NCBI GenBank assembly: GCA_910585005.1
Contig: CAJUCN010000001.1
Location: forward strand, 248,001 to 312,000
Direction: 5' to 3'
Origin: an uncultured Lachnospiraceae bacterium
Lineage (GTDB): Bacteria; Bacillota; Clostridia; Lachnospirales; Lachnospiraceae
DNA length: 64,000 nt
Both the position numbers and the translations under genes were made by a program. Below the pieces are notes generated by a model. That model saw only the letters and a program-made list of their open reading frames with translations. It made no database searches and was not told the origin of the DNA. This document shows positions 53,607-62,872 of this stretch, one piece after another. Within the stretch, counting starts at the first letter, position 1. Each line of letters opens with the position of its first letter.

Positions 53607-55371
53607 ATTCTGCCAAAAGCGCCGGCAGCGCTGCCCACAAATAGACCACATATCTTACCAGGTAAGTAGGTCCAAGCAGCACCGTAAGATAGCAAAAAAC
53701 AATGGGCAGATACGGCAGTACCTTTTCCGGTCGTGCCTGATAACACCAAAAACACAGGCAAAAAGCCCACACCCAAAACAAAAACCCAGGGGAAAACAAC
53801 ATAGACACTACCGGGATTCTTTGCTGGAAAATCTCTAACGACAGTTTCCTGTATAATTCCGAAAGCCAGGGAAACTTACTTTCCCTTGTGCCCGGTTCTT
53901 CCACTTCGTAACCAAAATAAGAACTGTCCTCATAAGTAAAGGTAAACACCGTATTTCCCCGATACACATCGATCACGGTATCGGGATACCAAAACCCGTA
54001 AGAAGTCATGAGCCATGCGTTTACATAAGAAAAAGGATTTTCCATCCCCCACTTTGCCCATAACCGCCAAAAACTTCCCCGGTCAGCCGCATAAGCCTGA
54101 TTGTTGAAATGTATTTTCACACCGTCCGTAACTTTAGGGGTATAATGGGACAATGCTTCCTTGGGCAAATAGCGGTACAAGATTTCTACATCCTGTTCCC
54201 CTTTCGACTGATAGACCCTGGCAAGCTGACTGATCGGCACCGTAAGAATTTCCTGATTTTCCGAGTCATCCGCCGAAAAAAGCAAAATCATCCCCTTATG
54301 GACTCCTCCATAGACTGCTAAAATGACTGCCAAAAACAAAAGTACCCTTTTCCAGTACTTTTTCAGGGGAACAAGGATCCTAAAGGCAAGAATCAGGCAC
54401 AAAGCTGCCGCCCCAAAGGCGTAAAACCCATTGTGCCGCAGCAACATCATCAAAAGAGCAAAGCTTCCCAAAAGCACGCTGTTTTTTCTTTGGGAAAAAA
54501 ACACTTCCGGCTCCCTTAAAAGCTTTGAAAGAAACATCGTTACAGCCAGCAACATCCCCGCAAACAAGCCATCTTTCGCTGAACATAGGGAAAACATCAC
54601 CAGCACAGGGCACAGACCGAAATAAGCCGCCCACAAAAAGCAGTATCCCTTTTTCATTCCGCGGCTTCGCAGCTTTCCAATACACCAGCCAAAAATTCCT
54701 GCCAGCACAGCCATCTGGAACAGTGTGTAACAGGCAATCCCCATATTATAAGAACCTGTCAGCTTGTGCACAAGCTGGATCATTCCGCCCAGCGCCAGCA
54801 CATGGACCAGGGGATGATGGGTGGTAAAATTCCTGGTCATTACCTGAAGCAGTTCGTCTTGTGCATCATATACAAAAAAGCCTGGGTATACCGCAAGAAA
54901 TACCGGTATATAAAGCAGAAAAATCATTCCTGCAAAATAAAACGCCCCCCTCTTTTCGTCTTTTGCTATCTGCAAGCCCTCCGGGTTCTTTCTGTTCTTT
55001 CTTGAGCAGGCGAAAGAATCCCACACATACCTGACCAAAATTCCAGTTAAAACAGCTAATACCAAAATGGCAGCCCACATTCCCGGATCGTCAAAAGGAA
55101 CGCTTTCCTTCTCATCCAGGTTTTTTCCTATTACCATGCAAAAAGAAAATCCAAGCCCCAGGATTCCCGGCCAGGCCCATTTTTTCCATGTGCCGGAAAA
55201 AGAAGCGCCAAGGGCTTTATATAAGCACAGGCTAAACCCTAAAAACCAAAAGACAGAGCCTACGCTATTTGTAAAGGCAAGGGGCTGGCCGCCCATCTTA
55301 ATGGCATAAGGCAGTGCACATACGCCGGCAAAAGAAAGAACGGCTGCCCGGATCATTCTTCCTCTTTCCAT
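53596..55371 (-). CDS. DUF6020-like polytopic membrane protein (putative GT-C)
   Basis: 591 aa with about twelve helices. An outer loop after the fifth or sixth helix holds VYPGFFVYDAQDELLQV and TTHHPLVHVL, the YPG-YDAxxQ-HHP arrangement of DUF6020. The acidic residue and histidines are placed as in GT-C enzymes. It follows a polyprenyl-phosphate glycosyltransferase (overlap 19 nt), which could supply its Und-P-sugar donor. GGAGG lies six nt before ATG 55371. Enzymatic role is inferred from this pairing only. Confidence 0.72.
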   Translation of the reverse strand: MERGRMIRAAVLSFAGVCALPYAIKMGGQPLAFTNSVGSVFWFLGFSLCLYKALGASFSGTWKKWAWPGILGLGFSFCMVIGKNLDEKESVPFDDPGMWAAILVLAVLTGILVRYVWDSFACSRKNRKNPEGLQIAKDEKRGAFYFAGMIFLLYIPVFLAVYPGFFVYDAQDELLQVMTRNFTTHHPLVHVLALGGMIQLVHKLTGSYNMGIACYTLFQMAVLAGIFGWCIGKLRSRGMKKGYCFLWAAYFGLCPVLVMFSLCSAKDGLFAGMLLAVTMFLSKLLREPEVFFSQRKNSVLLGSFALLMMLLRHNGFYAFGAAALCLILAFRILVPLKKYWKRVLLFLAVILAVYGGVHKGMILLFSADDSENQEILTVPISQLARVYQSKGEQDVEILYRYLPKEALSHYTPKVTDGVKIHFNNQAYAADRGSFWRLWAKWGMENPFSYVNAWLMTSYGFWYPDTVIDVYRGNTVFTFTYEDSSYFGYEVEEPGTRESKFPWLSELYRKLSLEIFQQRIPVVSMLFSPGFLFWVWAFCLCFWCYQARPEKVLPYLPIVFCYLTVLLGPTYLVRYVVYLWAALPALLAEFDN

Positions 55372-56306
55372 CCTGTCCCTCCAGTTATTTCCCGGATCAC
55401 ATATTGGGGAGACCGGTTCATGGAAAGATACATCCTCCCCATATACTCTCCTACAAGTCCAAGCATCAGCATCAGCATCCCGCCCATAAACACCAGCACC
55501 GACATCAACGCGCTAAATCCTGTTACCAGGCTAGGAGGATGAATAAAAATCTTTTTCATGATCGTATAGATCCCGTACAAAAACCCAAGCACTGCAAAAA
55601 CCACCCCTGACATTGTTGCGATCCTAAGTGGCTTCACACTAAATGCCGTAAAGCCATTAAACCAAAGATTCAAAAGTTTTCCCAGGGTATAACCGGAAAC
55701 ACCCAGCCATCTGTCCCTGTGGTTTACCTCCACATTGACAATATTTTTGGTACTCCGAAGCACCAGCCCGATCACATACGGATACGCATGCTCGTATCGG
55801 ATGATCTCTTCTGCAATAAATCTTTTTACGGCAAAATAACTGGACACAAAAAGATCTTTGGGTTTTCCCAGCATCACCCGGGTCATCAGCTCATTGATAT
55901 GGCTCCCAAAGTTCCGAAAACCAGAATGATGCTTATGAACATATTTGGCATAGACCACATCCGCCCCTTCCTCAATGGCCTTGATCAGCTTGTCCGCTTC
56001 CTGTGCAGGCGTCTGCCCATCATCGTCCAAACAGATCACGATATCCCCCTTTGCATGACGGAACCCCGCCATTAAGGCGCTGTGCTGCCCAAAATTTTTG
56101 GCCAGGTCGATCCCTGTGATATTATCGTTTTCTTTGCAAAGCTTTTTGATGACCTCATAGGTATCATCCGGCGAACAGTCATTTACCAACACGATCTCGT
56201 AAACAGTGTCCTCCATCTTCCCCATGACATCCTGGATCTCCCTGACCACCCCCGGCAGCGTCTCGCCTGACCGGTAGCAGGGAATAAGAAAGCTAATCAT
56301 TTTCAT
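55353..56306 (-). CDS. Polyprenyl-phosphate glycosyltransferase (GtrB/ArnC-like GT2)
   Basis: 317 aa: GT-A domain with VLVNDCSPDDTY and metal-binding DDDGQTP (94-100), then two C-terminal helices (about 230-255 and 265-290). This architecture is known from GtrB, ArnC and YkoT, which load a sugar onto undecaprenyl phosphate. The product is used outside the membrane by GT-C enzymes; three candidates lie at 53596, 56852 and 59843. It overlaps the GNAT gene by 14 nt. The sugar is unknown; a 4-amino or acetamido sugar is possible given the WecE and GNAT genes nearby. Confidence 0.9.
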   Translation of the reverse strand: MKMISFLIPCYRSGETLPGVVREIQDVMGKMEDTVYEIVLVNDCSPDDTYEVIKKLCKENDNITGIDLAKNFGQHSALMAGFRHAKGDIVICLDDDGQTPAQEADKLIKAIEEGADVVYAKYVHKHHSGFRNFGSHINELMTRVMLGKPKDLFVSSYFAVKRFIAEEIIRYEHAYPYVIGLVLRSTKNIVNVEVNHRDRWLGVSGYTLGKLLNLWFNGFTAFSVKPLRIATMSGVVFAVLGFLYGIYTIMKKIFIHPPSLVTGFSALMSVLVFMGGMLMLMLGLVGEYMGRMYLSMNRSPQYVIREITGGTGWKEEE

Positions 56307-56871
56307 CGTTAATCACCGCCATATAAATTACATCTTTGTATGTCTCTTCCAGATACACTTCATCTTTTAAGTATGCCTCCCTGATAAATCCGGCTTTTTC
56401 GTAGCTTTTTATTGCAGGAAGGTTATCTGCCAGCACACGGAGCATTAATTTGTGAAGCCCAAGGGTGTCAAATGCATAACAGATCATCAGTTTTGCTGCC
56501 TGGGTCCCAAACCCTTTTCCCAAAGCAGCCTTCTCTCCAATAAAGACCCCGTACTCCGCTTTATGGTGTGTCTGGTCAATATCCCGCAGATACACGCTTC
56601 CAATAGGCGATCCCGTATCTTTCCTTATGATCATAAACTGGACGGCCTTTCCCGTGCCGATCATTTCCCTCATCCATTTTTCATGCCCCTGCCTGGTAAA
56701 AGGACTCTGGTAGATAAAATTCCGGTACACAAACTTTGAATTTCTCCACCGGATTATGTCGTCCGTATCCCCCTCATCCATCCACCGGAGAAATATGTCC
56801 TTTTCTTCCAAAACCGGAATCTCTATCCTCCGTTCCATCCAAAAATCTTTCTCACTGACCGTCATTTCCAT
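56293..56871 (-). CDS. GNAT N-acetyltransferase (RimL/PseH-like)
   Basis: 192 aa. IIRWRNSKFVYRN near the start, GSVYLRDID, GKGFGTQAAKLM (acetyl-CoA loop) and ADNLPAIKSYEKAGF follow the RimJ/RimL/PseH pattern. It is separated from the WecE-like gene by one membrane-protein gene, so it could acetylate the 4-amino group of the TDP-sugar, the role WecD has in enterobacteria. ATG 56871 was chosen with GGAG five nt upstream; the longer reading to 56904 has no such site. A ribosomal-protein acetylase is unlikely in this context. Confidence 0.85.
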   Translation of the reverse strand: MEMTVSEKDFWMERRIEIPVLEEKDIFLRWMDEGDTDDIIRWRNSKFVYRNFIYQSPFTRQGHEKWMREMIGTGKAVQFMIIRKDTGSPIGSVYLRDIDQTHHKAEYGVFIGEKAALGKGFGTQAAKLMICYAFDTLGLHKLMLRVLADNLPAIKSYEKAGFIREAYLKDEVYLEETYKDVIYMAVINDEND

Positions 56872-58681
56872 TTCCGCTCCTTCCGCGGACTGCATAAATT
56901 TCAAATTCCCCTGCCACCGTTTCTATCCGCTTTGTTTCGACCGGCGTTCCATGCCCTTCATAATACGCCTCCAGCCAGCTCATGTCTTCACTAATCCTTC
57001 TAACAAAAAAGACATTTTCCTTATCTTTCAGCGCCTGCTCCATACTGTAGATCCCAAATGCCGCCAGTTTCTTTTTCCAAAGAGGGCTTTTACATGCCCA
57101 TCCCCCCATAATGTCATAATTGTCCAGGGAATTATCTACATTTTCAAACATTTTTTCTGAGTAGGCAACAGAAGAGTACACATCAATCAAGTAGAAATTC
57201 CCCTGATTCTCCTGGCCGGAAAGATAAGTATATAATTCCTGATAGGGAGCATTTACCGCCTCCCGCCTATCCTGTTCCGACCTTACCATTTTTACACTTG
57301 ATGGCATCACCGTCAATAGATAAATGCCGAATACTGCCAAAGCCCCAACTGCCCTTTTCTTCCCGGCTTTTCCCCTTTCCGTCCACTGCTCAAACGCCAT
57401 CGCTGCTAAAATGCAAAACTCCGTCAAATACAGGGAATGGGTAATCCTCTCCGGAGCCCTCTCTCCCCACAAAATATACATCCACAGCCCGGACCGGACG
57501 AAAAACAAAAGCGCCAGTTTCCAAAGGCTCCCCCACAGCCTCTTAGGCAGAGATAATACCATGACCAGCAAATATCCCATGAGCGCCAGATAGTTCCATG
57601 GGTAATCGCTTCCTTCCGCCAAAGGCCCGTGCAAAAAACGATAACCATAGGATTTGAGCTTGGCGATCATATTTTCCATAAAAGGCGTTGCCTGGCTGCG
57701 AAGCTGCCCTGCATAAACGGCAATCTCACCTACCATCTTTTCATCGATCTCGTCATCCAGGCCGAAATTGTAATTGTCAAAGAGGATCCTCTCGCTTTCC
57801 GTAATACCGATACTTTCATAAAACCCTTCATTTCCTTCATAAGCAGGAGGTTTTTGGAAATCATAAAGCTCTGTCCGGTTATCAAAAAATTCATAAAACG
57901 CTTTCCAGGACGGAGAGCTATATGCCACCGTGTGTACTGCCTGTCCTGCCAAAATTCCCAGCAGGATAAGCCCGAACAAGCCAAAATATTTCACAGCGTT
58001 TTCTTTCGTAAAAACTTTGGCGCCATTTCCCTTTCCGCCTGCCACCTTCCCATCCGGTATACCAAAGTCCCTCTCTCCTCCCCATTTTGCCACTCCAGCC
58101 ACACAGATCATTGGCAAGATCAAAAGCAGCATTTCCGACCTGACCAGATAGGCTGCCCATACAAGCAAAATCCCGGGAATGTTCTGTCTCATAAATCCGG
58201 CAGCCCTTTGCTCCCACCGGGAAGTGTAAAACAAAAACGCCGCCGTGCTGCCTAGCAGGGTACAGGTCACCGTGTACTGGGCATAAACCAAGTGTTCCAA
58301 AAAGAAACTTCCAAAAAACATTCCAAACACCAATGCCACCGCCACTTTCCCCCAAAATGTGCCGGTAAGGGACACTGCCCTTTGGAGAATCAAAAAGATA
58401 CATCCAAAATGACACAGGCACAAAAATAACCCATACCAGGGAAGGCTTCCTGCCAAACGGTAAAAAAGACTGATCAACGCGCTGACCGGCCAATGCATTT
58501 GAATATTATGCCCTTCCGGAATTCCTGTATATACGCCGGCCAAAATATCCTTCATCAGTACATCATCGTTTAAATCATAATAATAGTCAAAGAAAACCCC
58601 TACACTGATCCCCAACAAGATCACCGCCGCCAAAGCCAATATCTGGTTTTCCCTCTGCCGCAGCCGTTCTTTAAGCTCCAT
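56852..58681 (-). CDS. Polytopic membrane protein, putative GT-C glycosyltransferase
   Basis: 609 aa with about eleven helices and a C-terminal soluble part (about 490-609). The first outer loop has YYYDLNDDVLMKDIL and YTGIPEGHN, an NDD acidic motif placed as in GT-C enzymes. Similar uncharacterised proteins are frequent in Firmicutes glycan loci. It overlaps the WecE-like gene by 11 nt and the GNAT gene by 20 nt. AAGGA precedes the ATG. Function is inferred from topology and neighbours. Confidence 0.62.
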   Translation of the reverse strand: MELKERLRQRENQILALAAVILLGISVGVFFDYYYDLNDDVLMKDILAGVYTGIPEGHNIQMHWPVSALISLFYRLAGSLPWYGLFLCLCHFGCIFLILQRAVSLTGTFWGKVAVALVFGMFFGSFFLEHLVYAQYTVTCTLLGSTAAFLFYTSRWEQRAAGFMRQNIPGILLVWAAYLVRSEMLLLILPMICVAGVAKWGGERDFGIPDGKVAGGKGNGAKVFTKENAVKYFGLFGLILLGILAGQAVHTVAYSSPSWKAFYEFFDNRTELYDFQKPPAYEGNEGFYESIGITESERILFDNYNFGLDDEIDEKMVGEIAVYAGQLRSQATPFMENMIAKLKSYGYRFLHGPLAEGSDYPWNYLALMGYLLVMVLSLPKRLWGSLWKLALLFFVRSGLWMYILWGERAPERITHSLYLTEFCILAAMAFEQWTERGKAGKKRAVGALAVFGIYLLTVMPSSVKMVRSEQDRREAVNAPYQELYTYLSGQENQGNFYLIDVYSSVAYSEKMFENVDNSLDNYDIMGGWACKSPLWKKKLAAFGIYSMEQALKDKENVFFVRRISEDMSWLEAYYEGHGTPVETKRIETVAGEFEIYAVRGRSGNGNDGQ

Positions 58682-59801
58682 AAAATTCCTTTACCCTGTC
58701 TGCAATATAATCCGTCTGTTCTTCCGTCAATTGATAAAACATGGGAAGCCGCAATAATCTCTCACTCTCTGCCGTCGTATAGTGATCCTCCCCATGAAAC
58801 CTGCCAAATTTCAATCCTGCAGGCGCGGAATGGAGCGGTACATAATGAGAAACTGCTAAGATACCCTTCTCCTCCATAAACCGGATCAATTCCGTCCTCT
58901 CTCTCAAATCCTTCGTTTTCATGTAAAACATATGCCCATTGTGTTCACATTCTTCCGGCACAACAGGTAATGTAATCTTTCCTGCATCCTGCAAAGGTTT
59001 TAACAGCCTGTAATATTGGTTCCACCTTGCCACCCGGGCTTCATTGATCTGATCCGCCACTTCAAACTGGGAATAAAGATATGCCGCATTCATATCACTG
59101 GGAAGATAAGAAGAACCATAATTCATCCAGCGGTACTTATCTACCTGTCCCCGGTAGTATTTGCTCCTGTCCGTTCCTTTTTCCCGAATAATCTCCGCTT
59201 CCTCAATATACTTTTCATCCCGGATCAGCAGCGCTCCCCCTTCCCCCATACTGAAATTTTTCGTTTCATGAAAGCTAAAACACCCAAAATCACCAAAAGT
59301 CCCTAAAGGTTTCCCCTTATAGGTGCACATAACCGCCTGGGCTGCATCTTCCACCACCCTCAAATGATACTTCCCTGCAATTTCCATAATCTTGTCCATT
59401 TCGCAGGCAACCCCGGCATAATGAACAACAACGATCGCTTTTGTCCGCTCCGTAATTGCTGCCTCAATCAAGTTTTCGTCTATGTTCATAGTATCCGGCC
59501 TGATATCCACAAATACCGGAACCGCCCCCCTAAGGACAAAGGCGTCCGCCGTGGAAACAAAGGTATAAGAAGGCAGGATCACCTCATCCCCTTCCTTGAT
59601 ATCACATAATAGCGCTGCCATCTCCAGTGCATGGGTACAGGAGGTGGTAAGCAGACATTTGGCAGTCCCGGTAATCTTTTCAAGATATGCGCTGCACCGT
59701 TTCGTAAACTCTCCATCCCCGCAGATATGCATATTGTCCACCGCCTGCCTGATATATTCCATTTCTTTCCCTGTGTAGGGCGGTACATTAAAACGAATCA
59801 T
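58671..59801 (-). CDS. wecE: dTDP-4-amino-4,6-dideoxygalactose transaminase (WecE-like)
   Basis: 376-aa PLP enzyme very like E. coli WecE: MIRFNVPP, SYTFVSTADAFVLRGA, RPDTMNIDENLIEAAIT, VHYAGVACEMDKIM, FSFHETKN with Lys181 at the same number as in WecE, GTDRSKYYRGQVDKY and RLLRLPMFY. It converts dTDP-4-keto-6-deoxyglucose into dTDP-Fuc4N. ATG 59801 is preferred to 59813 because GGAGGG is five nt before it and the N-terminus then equals that of WecE. RmlA/RmlB, needed for the substrate, are not in the window. Confidence 0.95.
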   Translation of the reverse strand: MIRFNVPPYTGKEMEYIRQAVDNMHICGDGEFTKRCSAYLEKITGTAKCLLTTSCTHALEMAALLCDIKEGDEVILPSYTFVSTADAFVLRGAVPVFVDIRPDTMNIDENLIEAAITERTKAIVVVHYAGVACEMDKIMEIAGKYHLRVVEDAAQAVMCTYKGKPLGTFGDFGCFSFHETKNFSMGEGGALLIRDEKYIEEAEIIREKGTDRSKYYRGQVDKYRWMNYGSSYLPSDMNAAYLYSQFEVADQINEARVARWNQYYRLLKPLQDAGKITLPVVPEECEHNGHMFYMKTKDLRERTELIRFMEEKGILAVSHYVPLHSAPAGLKFGRFHGEDHYTTAESERLLRLPMFYQLTEEQTDYIADRVKEFYGA

Positions 59802-59842
59802 AGTTCCCTCCATGCCGAAGTGTTTTCCACTCCCTTTTCTTT

Positions 59843-61660
59843 TTATTTGTAGACTACAAAGGCTTCATTTGAAAAAACCTGTTCATAAGCATTCTCTGCC
59901 AGAAAGCGGTTAATCATCTCAAGCTTTTTATCCTGCCCATAAGCCGCCCTGTCAGTCCCCCAAAACTCCATGGCCTGTTCATTCTCTGCCAGAAAGGCAT
60001 CAATCTGTGGTGTTAAGACCACCAGCGGCCGCTCTTTTTTATCGCTCACCCTGCTTTTGCTGATCCTTTCAAGCTCCTCCATCAGCCGCTCTAAGGGATA
60101 GCTGTCTAAATCCGCCCAGGTAGTGTCAATGGCCGGAGGCATGTTCAAATAGTAGGCAAGTCCCGGAATATTTCCGTACAAGATCAAATCCTTCCGGCCA
60201 TATTCCGAACTGTTCTCCAGCATAAAAACCGTAATCTCCTCCAGCACCTCCGCCGTCATCTCATTGGTTCTCATCCCCTCAAGAACTGGATTTTCAGCCA
60301 CATGAAAGATTCTTGGTTCTCCCATTTCCCCGTCCGCAAACACATAACCAAAACCAATTCCCAATGCCTGTATGAAAAAAGCAATCAAGATGCCAGAACA
60401 CATTGCCTTTATGGAAAACAGCGGAACCTTGCCTGTGACATCCAGGCAGGTGCGCCCCCATCTTGCAAAACGGTATATCATCCAAAAAATAACTGGCGTG
60501 ATAAAAAACAAATTATTGAGTGCAGGCCAAATATGATTATTGCTTCCTAACGGCGTGATCAGGACTATGAGCAGCGCAAGACACCCAATCAGCCGCCATT
60601 CATCGTCCAGCATTCTGGTAAAAAGCATCCAGGCAAACACCAAAAACGACAACAAGAGAAAAACTGCTCCCCACTGCAATGCCGATTCTTTCTGGTAATA
60701 TCTAAAATTAAACATCCCCCATTTTCCAAGTATAAGAAACAGGAAAGGAATGCAGATACAGTAGACCACTTTGCGAAGCCCCAGATACTTATCCTTCCAG
60801 ATCACCAAAAACGGGATTCCCGGTAAAATACACAAAAACATATATAGCATCCACTGAAACCCATGCCCATACGCACTGAGGATTGCCAGCAGCATTTCCC
60901 CTAATGTGTAATCGGAAGCGCTTCCCGATATTCCAAGAACACCCTCTATCATATCTGGCAATACCATATGTCCATAAAAAAGAGAAGCTGCAGCAAGCAT
61001 CATAGCCAATGCCGCCAGATAACCGGCAATGCAAAGCCCCGTCTCCCCGGCGATCTGCTTTACGCCTTTCCTTTTCAGCATACCATAATACCACAAAGCA
61101 AAGATCAGCGCCGCCTCCAGACCGTTTCCGGGAAACCGCGTCATAACGTTCAGTCCCAGAACAGCCCCCGCAAGTAGCAGGCACACATTCCTCCCCCCTG
61201 CAAGCCCCCGGAAAAGCAGGACAGCGCCTAGCAGAAACAGCAGATAAGTAAGCGTATTATAAAGGATCACCGTAGGGCACCAGCAAAAGCCAATGGCGGC
61301 AAGCTCCCCTGCAAAAGCAAGCCATGGCGGCATTTTTGTCTTAAAAAACCGATACCCTAACAAAGCCGTAACGCTGACAAACAGTCCTGTATACAGCTTC
61401 ATCCCTAACATCGTGCCGCCATAGGGCAGCTTAGAAAGGACCCCTCCCACAAGATTAGAGACAAAGGTAAGAAGCGTCCATATCCCGCCCTCAGACGATA
61501 AAAAACGGTAATTTCCCAGACTGTATCCTGTATCTGCCAAATCCACTCCCTGATTTGCCTTAATCAGCGGAAACAACAGCAAGAGCAAAGGAAATATCAT
61601 ATTCTGCAGGACTTTGCTCCATATCATTCGTTTTTCAAGATCTTCGCCGCAAATTTTCAT
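59843..61660 (-). CDS. Polytopic membrane protein, putative GT-C glycosyltransferase
   Basis: 605 aa with about twelve helices and a soluble C-terminal domain (about 460-605). NQGVDLADTGYSLGNYRF in the first outer loop holds the acidic residues expected of a GT-C active site. It overlaps the acyltransferase gene by ATGA, with GGGATGGGAGA in front of the ATG. Family not recognised. Likely acts outside the membrane with a polyprenyl-phosphate sugar, by analogy with the other large proteins here. Confidence 0.6.
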   Translation of the reverse strand: MKICGEDLEKRMIWSKVLQNMIFPLLLLLFPLIKANQGVDLADTGYSLGNYRFLSSEGGIWTLLTFVSNLVGGVLSKLPYGGTMLGMKLYTGLFVSVTALLGYRFFKTKMPPWLAFAGELAAIGFCWCPTVILYNTLTYLLFLLGAVLLFRGLAGGRNVCLLLAGAVLGLNVMTRFPGNGLEAALIFALWYYGMLKRKGVKQIAGETGLCIAGYLAALAMMLAAASLFYGHMVLPDMIEGVLGISGSASDYTLGEMLLAILSAYGHGFQWMLYMFLCILPGIPFLVIWKDKYLGLRKVVYCICIPFLFLILGKWGMFNFRYYQKESALQWGAVFLLLSFLVFAWMLFTRMLDDEWRLIGCLALLIVLITPLGSNNHIWPALNNLFFITPVIFWMIYRFARWGRTCLDVTGKVPLFSIKAMCSGILIAFFIQALGIGFGYVFADGEMGEPRIFHVAENPVLEGMRTNEMTAEVLEEITVFMLENSSEYGRKDLILYGNIPGLAYYLNMPPAIDTTWADLDSYPLERLMEELERISKSRVSDKKERPLVVLTPQIDAFLAENEQAMEFWGTDRAAYGQDKKLEMINRFLAENAYEQVFSNEAFVVYK

Positions 61661-62871
61661 TCTCCCATCCCTTCCTGTCCACCTGTACCCATTTCCTCAT
61701 CAAGTCTTTGAAGGAAACGGCAGGCTGCTGTATTCTTAAGAAGCTTTCCGGCCGCCTTAAAAAAGATGCTCCTAACATAGTCTATGAATATCCCTGCGGT
61801 AAAAAGAATCACCACACAGACTGACAATTCCCAAAAGAAGACTCCGATTCCGGTCTTTCCGGAAGGATTGATCCAATTCCGGATCCACCAATACCACCGA
61901 TACCGCAAATCCACATGCTCATGAAGCAGATAGACCCCAAAACACAGCACACCCGTCTTTCTTATCACGGCCGCCAAACAGCCTTCCCGGATCTGCAGCT
62001 TTGAAAACCCATAAAACAAACCAATTGCCGCCAGCAGGCAAAGAAGGAAGTTATAGTGGTACGGTACCGAAAAATAGTACCCCCAGCTATCGCTCTTTAA
62101 GGAGAGCTGGAACATTCCCAAATGAATTGCAATACAGCCAATGCTGCTTCCCACATAAACTGCCCATCCTCTCTTTTCCACCACCGGATGGCCGTACAGC
62201 CCCAGATAAGCAGCCACCAGATATACACAGATAAACCAGGCAAGATCATACCCATATTTATCAAAGGCAAACACCACCGGACTCATGCTCTTCATTCCGC
62301 AAAATAAAATAAGCAGCCCTCCAAGAGTAATTTGTAACTGTCTCTTGGACATGGCCCTGACTGCCCCGTTTAGCACCGGAGTCAAAAGATATAATATAAA
62401 ATAAGAAGTGGCAAACCAATAATGCTCTGTCTCGATGGGAAATAAATACCAGATCCATTTATAGATCCCCTGTATGTTCTGCCCCGCTGACCGGGCCCCC
62501 GTATCGACAATAAGCCCTGCTGCCCCTACCGCCTTTTCCGGCATAAGCGGAAGACCTTCCGGAAAAATGATCCTAAGCGCCAGCGGAACCAGCAGTGCAT
62601 AAAACCAGATCTGGAACAGAAGCGACACAGCTTTGGCAGGCCGGAAACTGGTTTTTACCCCAAAAAAGCCACTGATCAATACATAAGTGTTCACCGCTGC
62701 TATACAAAAAAATTCCAGGACGGTGCCAAGGAGCGTGACTCCGTTGAAGGACTCCCTGCTGCCTGCCACCAGAAGGCTTCCTGAATGGGATAAAAAATGC
62801 ATCAACAAGATCATCAGCATTGCCACTGCCCGCAGCAATTCATAATTTGCCATACGCTTCTTTTCAGACAT
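61657..62871 (-). CDS. Acyltransferase-3 family O-acyltransferase (OafA-like)
   Basis: 404 aa with ten membrane helices. NYELLRAVAMLMILLMHF contains Arg14-x10-His25, the R-x10-H motif of the acyltransferase-3 family, which transfers acetyl or other acyl groups to surface glycans. A longer frame runs up to 62952 into the ABC gene, but ATG 62871 lies one nt after that gene's stop, has GGGAGAGG in front and places the motif normally. It is one of two independent O-acylation systems in the locus (the other is MBOAT/SGNH at 29670-32285). Confidence 0.92.
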   Translation of the reverse strand: MSEKKRMANYELLRAVAMLMILLMHFLSHSGSLLVAGSRESFNGVTLLGTVLEFFCIAAVNTYVLISGFFGVKTSFRPAKAVSLLFQIWFYALLVPLALRIIFPEGLPLMPEKAVGAAGLIVDTGARSAGQNIQGIYKWIWYLFPIETEHYWFATSYFILYLLTPVLNGAVRAMSKRQLQITLGGLLILFCGMKSMSPVVFAFDKYGYDLAWFICVYLVAAYLGLYGHPVVEKRGWAVYVGSSIGCIAIHLGMFQLSLKSDSWGYYFSVPYHYNFLLCLLAAIGLFYGFSKLQIREGCLAAVIRKTGVLCFGVYLLHEHVDLRYRWYWWIRNWINPSGKTGIGVFFWELSVCVVILFTAGIFIDYVRSIFFKAAGKLLKNTAACRFLQRLDEEMGTGGQEGMGE

Positions 62872-62872
62872 G

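Noticed and set aside
57918..58493. Minus-strand open frame of 191 codons overlapping the membrane protein at 56852-58681
   Set aside because: Out of frame with a long hydrophobic protein that fits the operon; the alternative translation has no membrane periodicity or domain.
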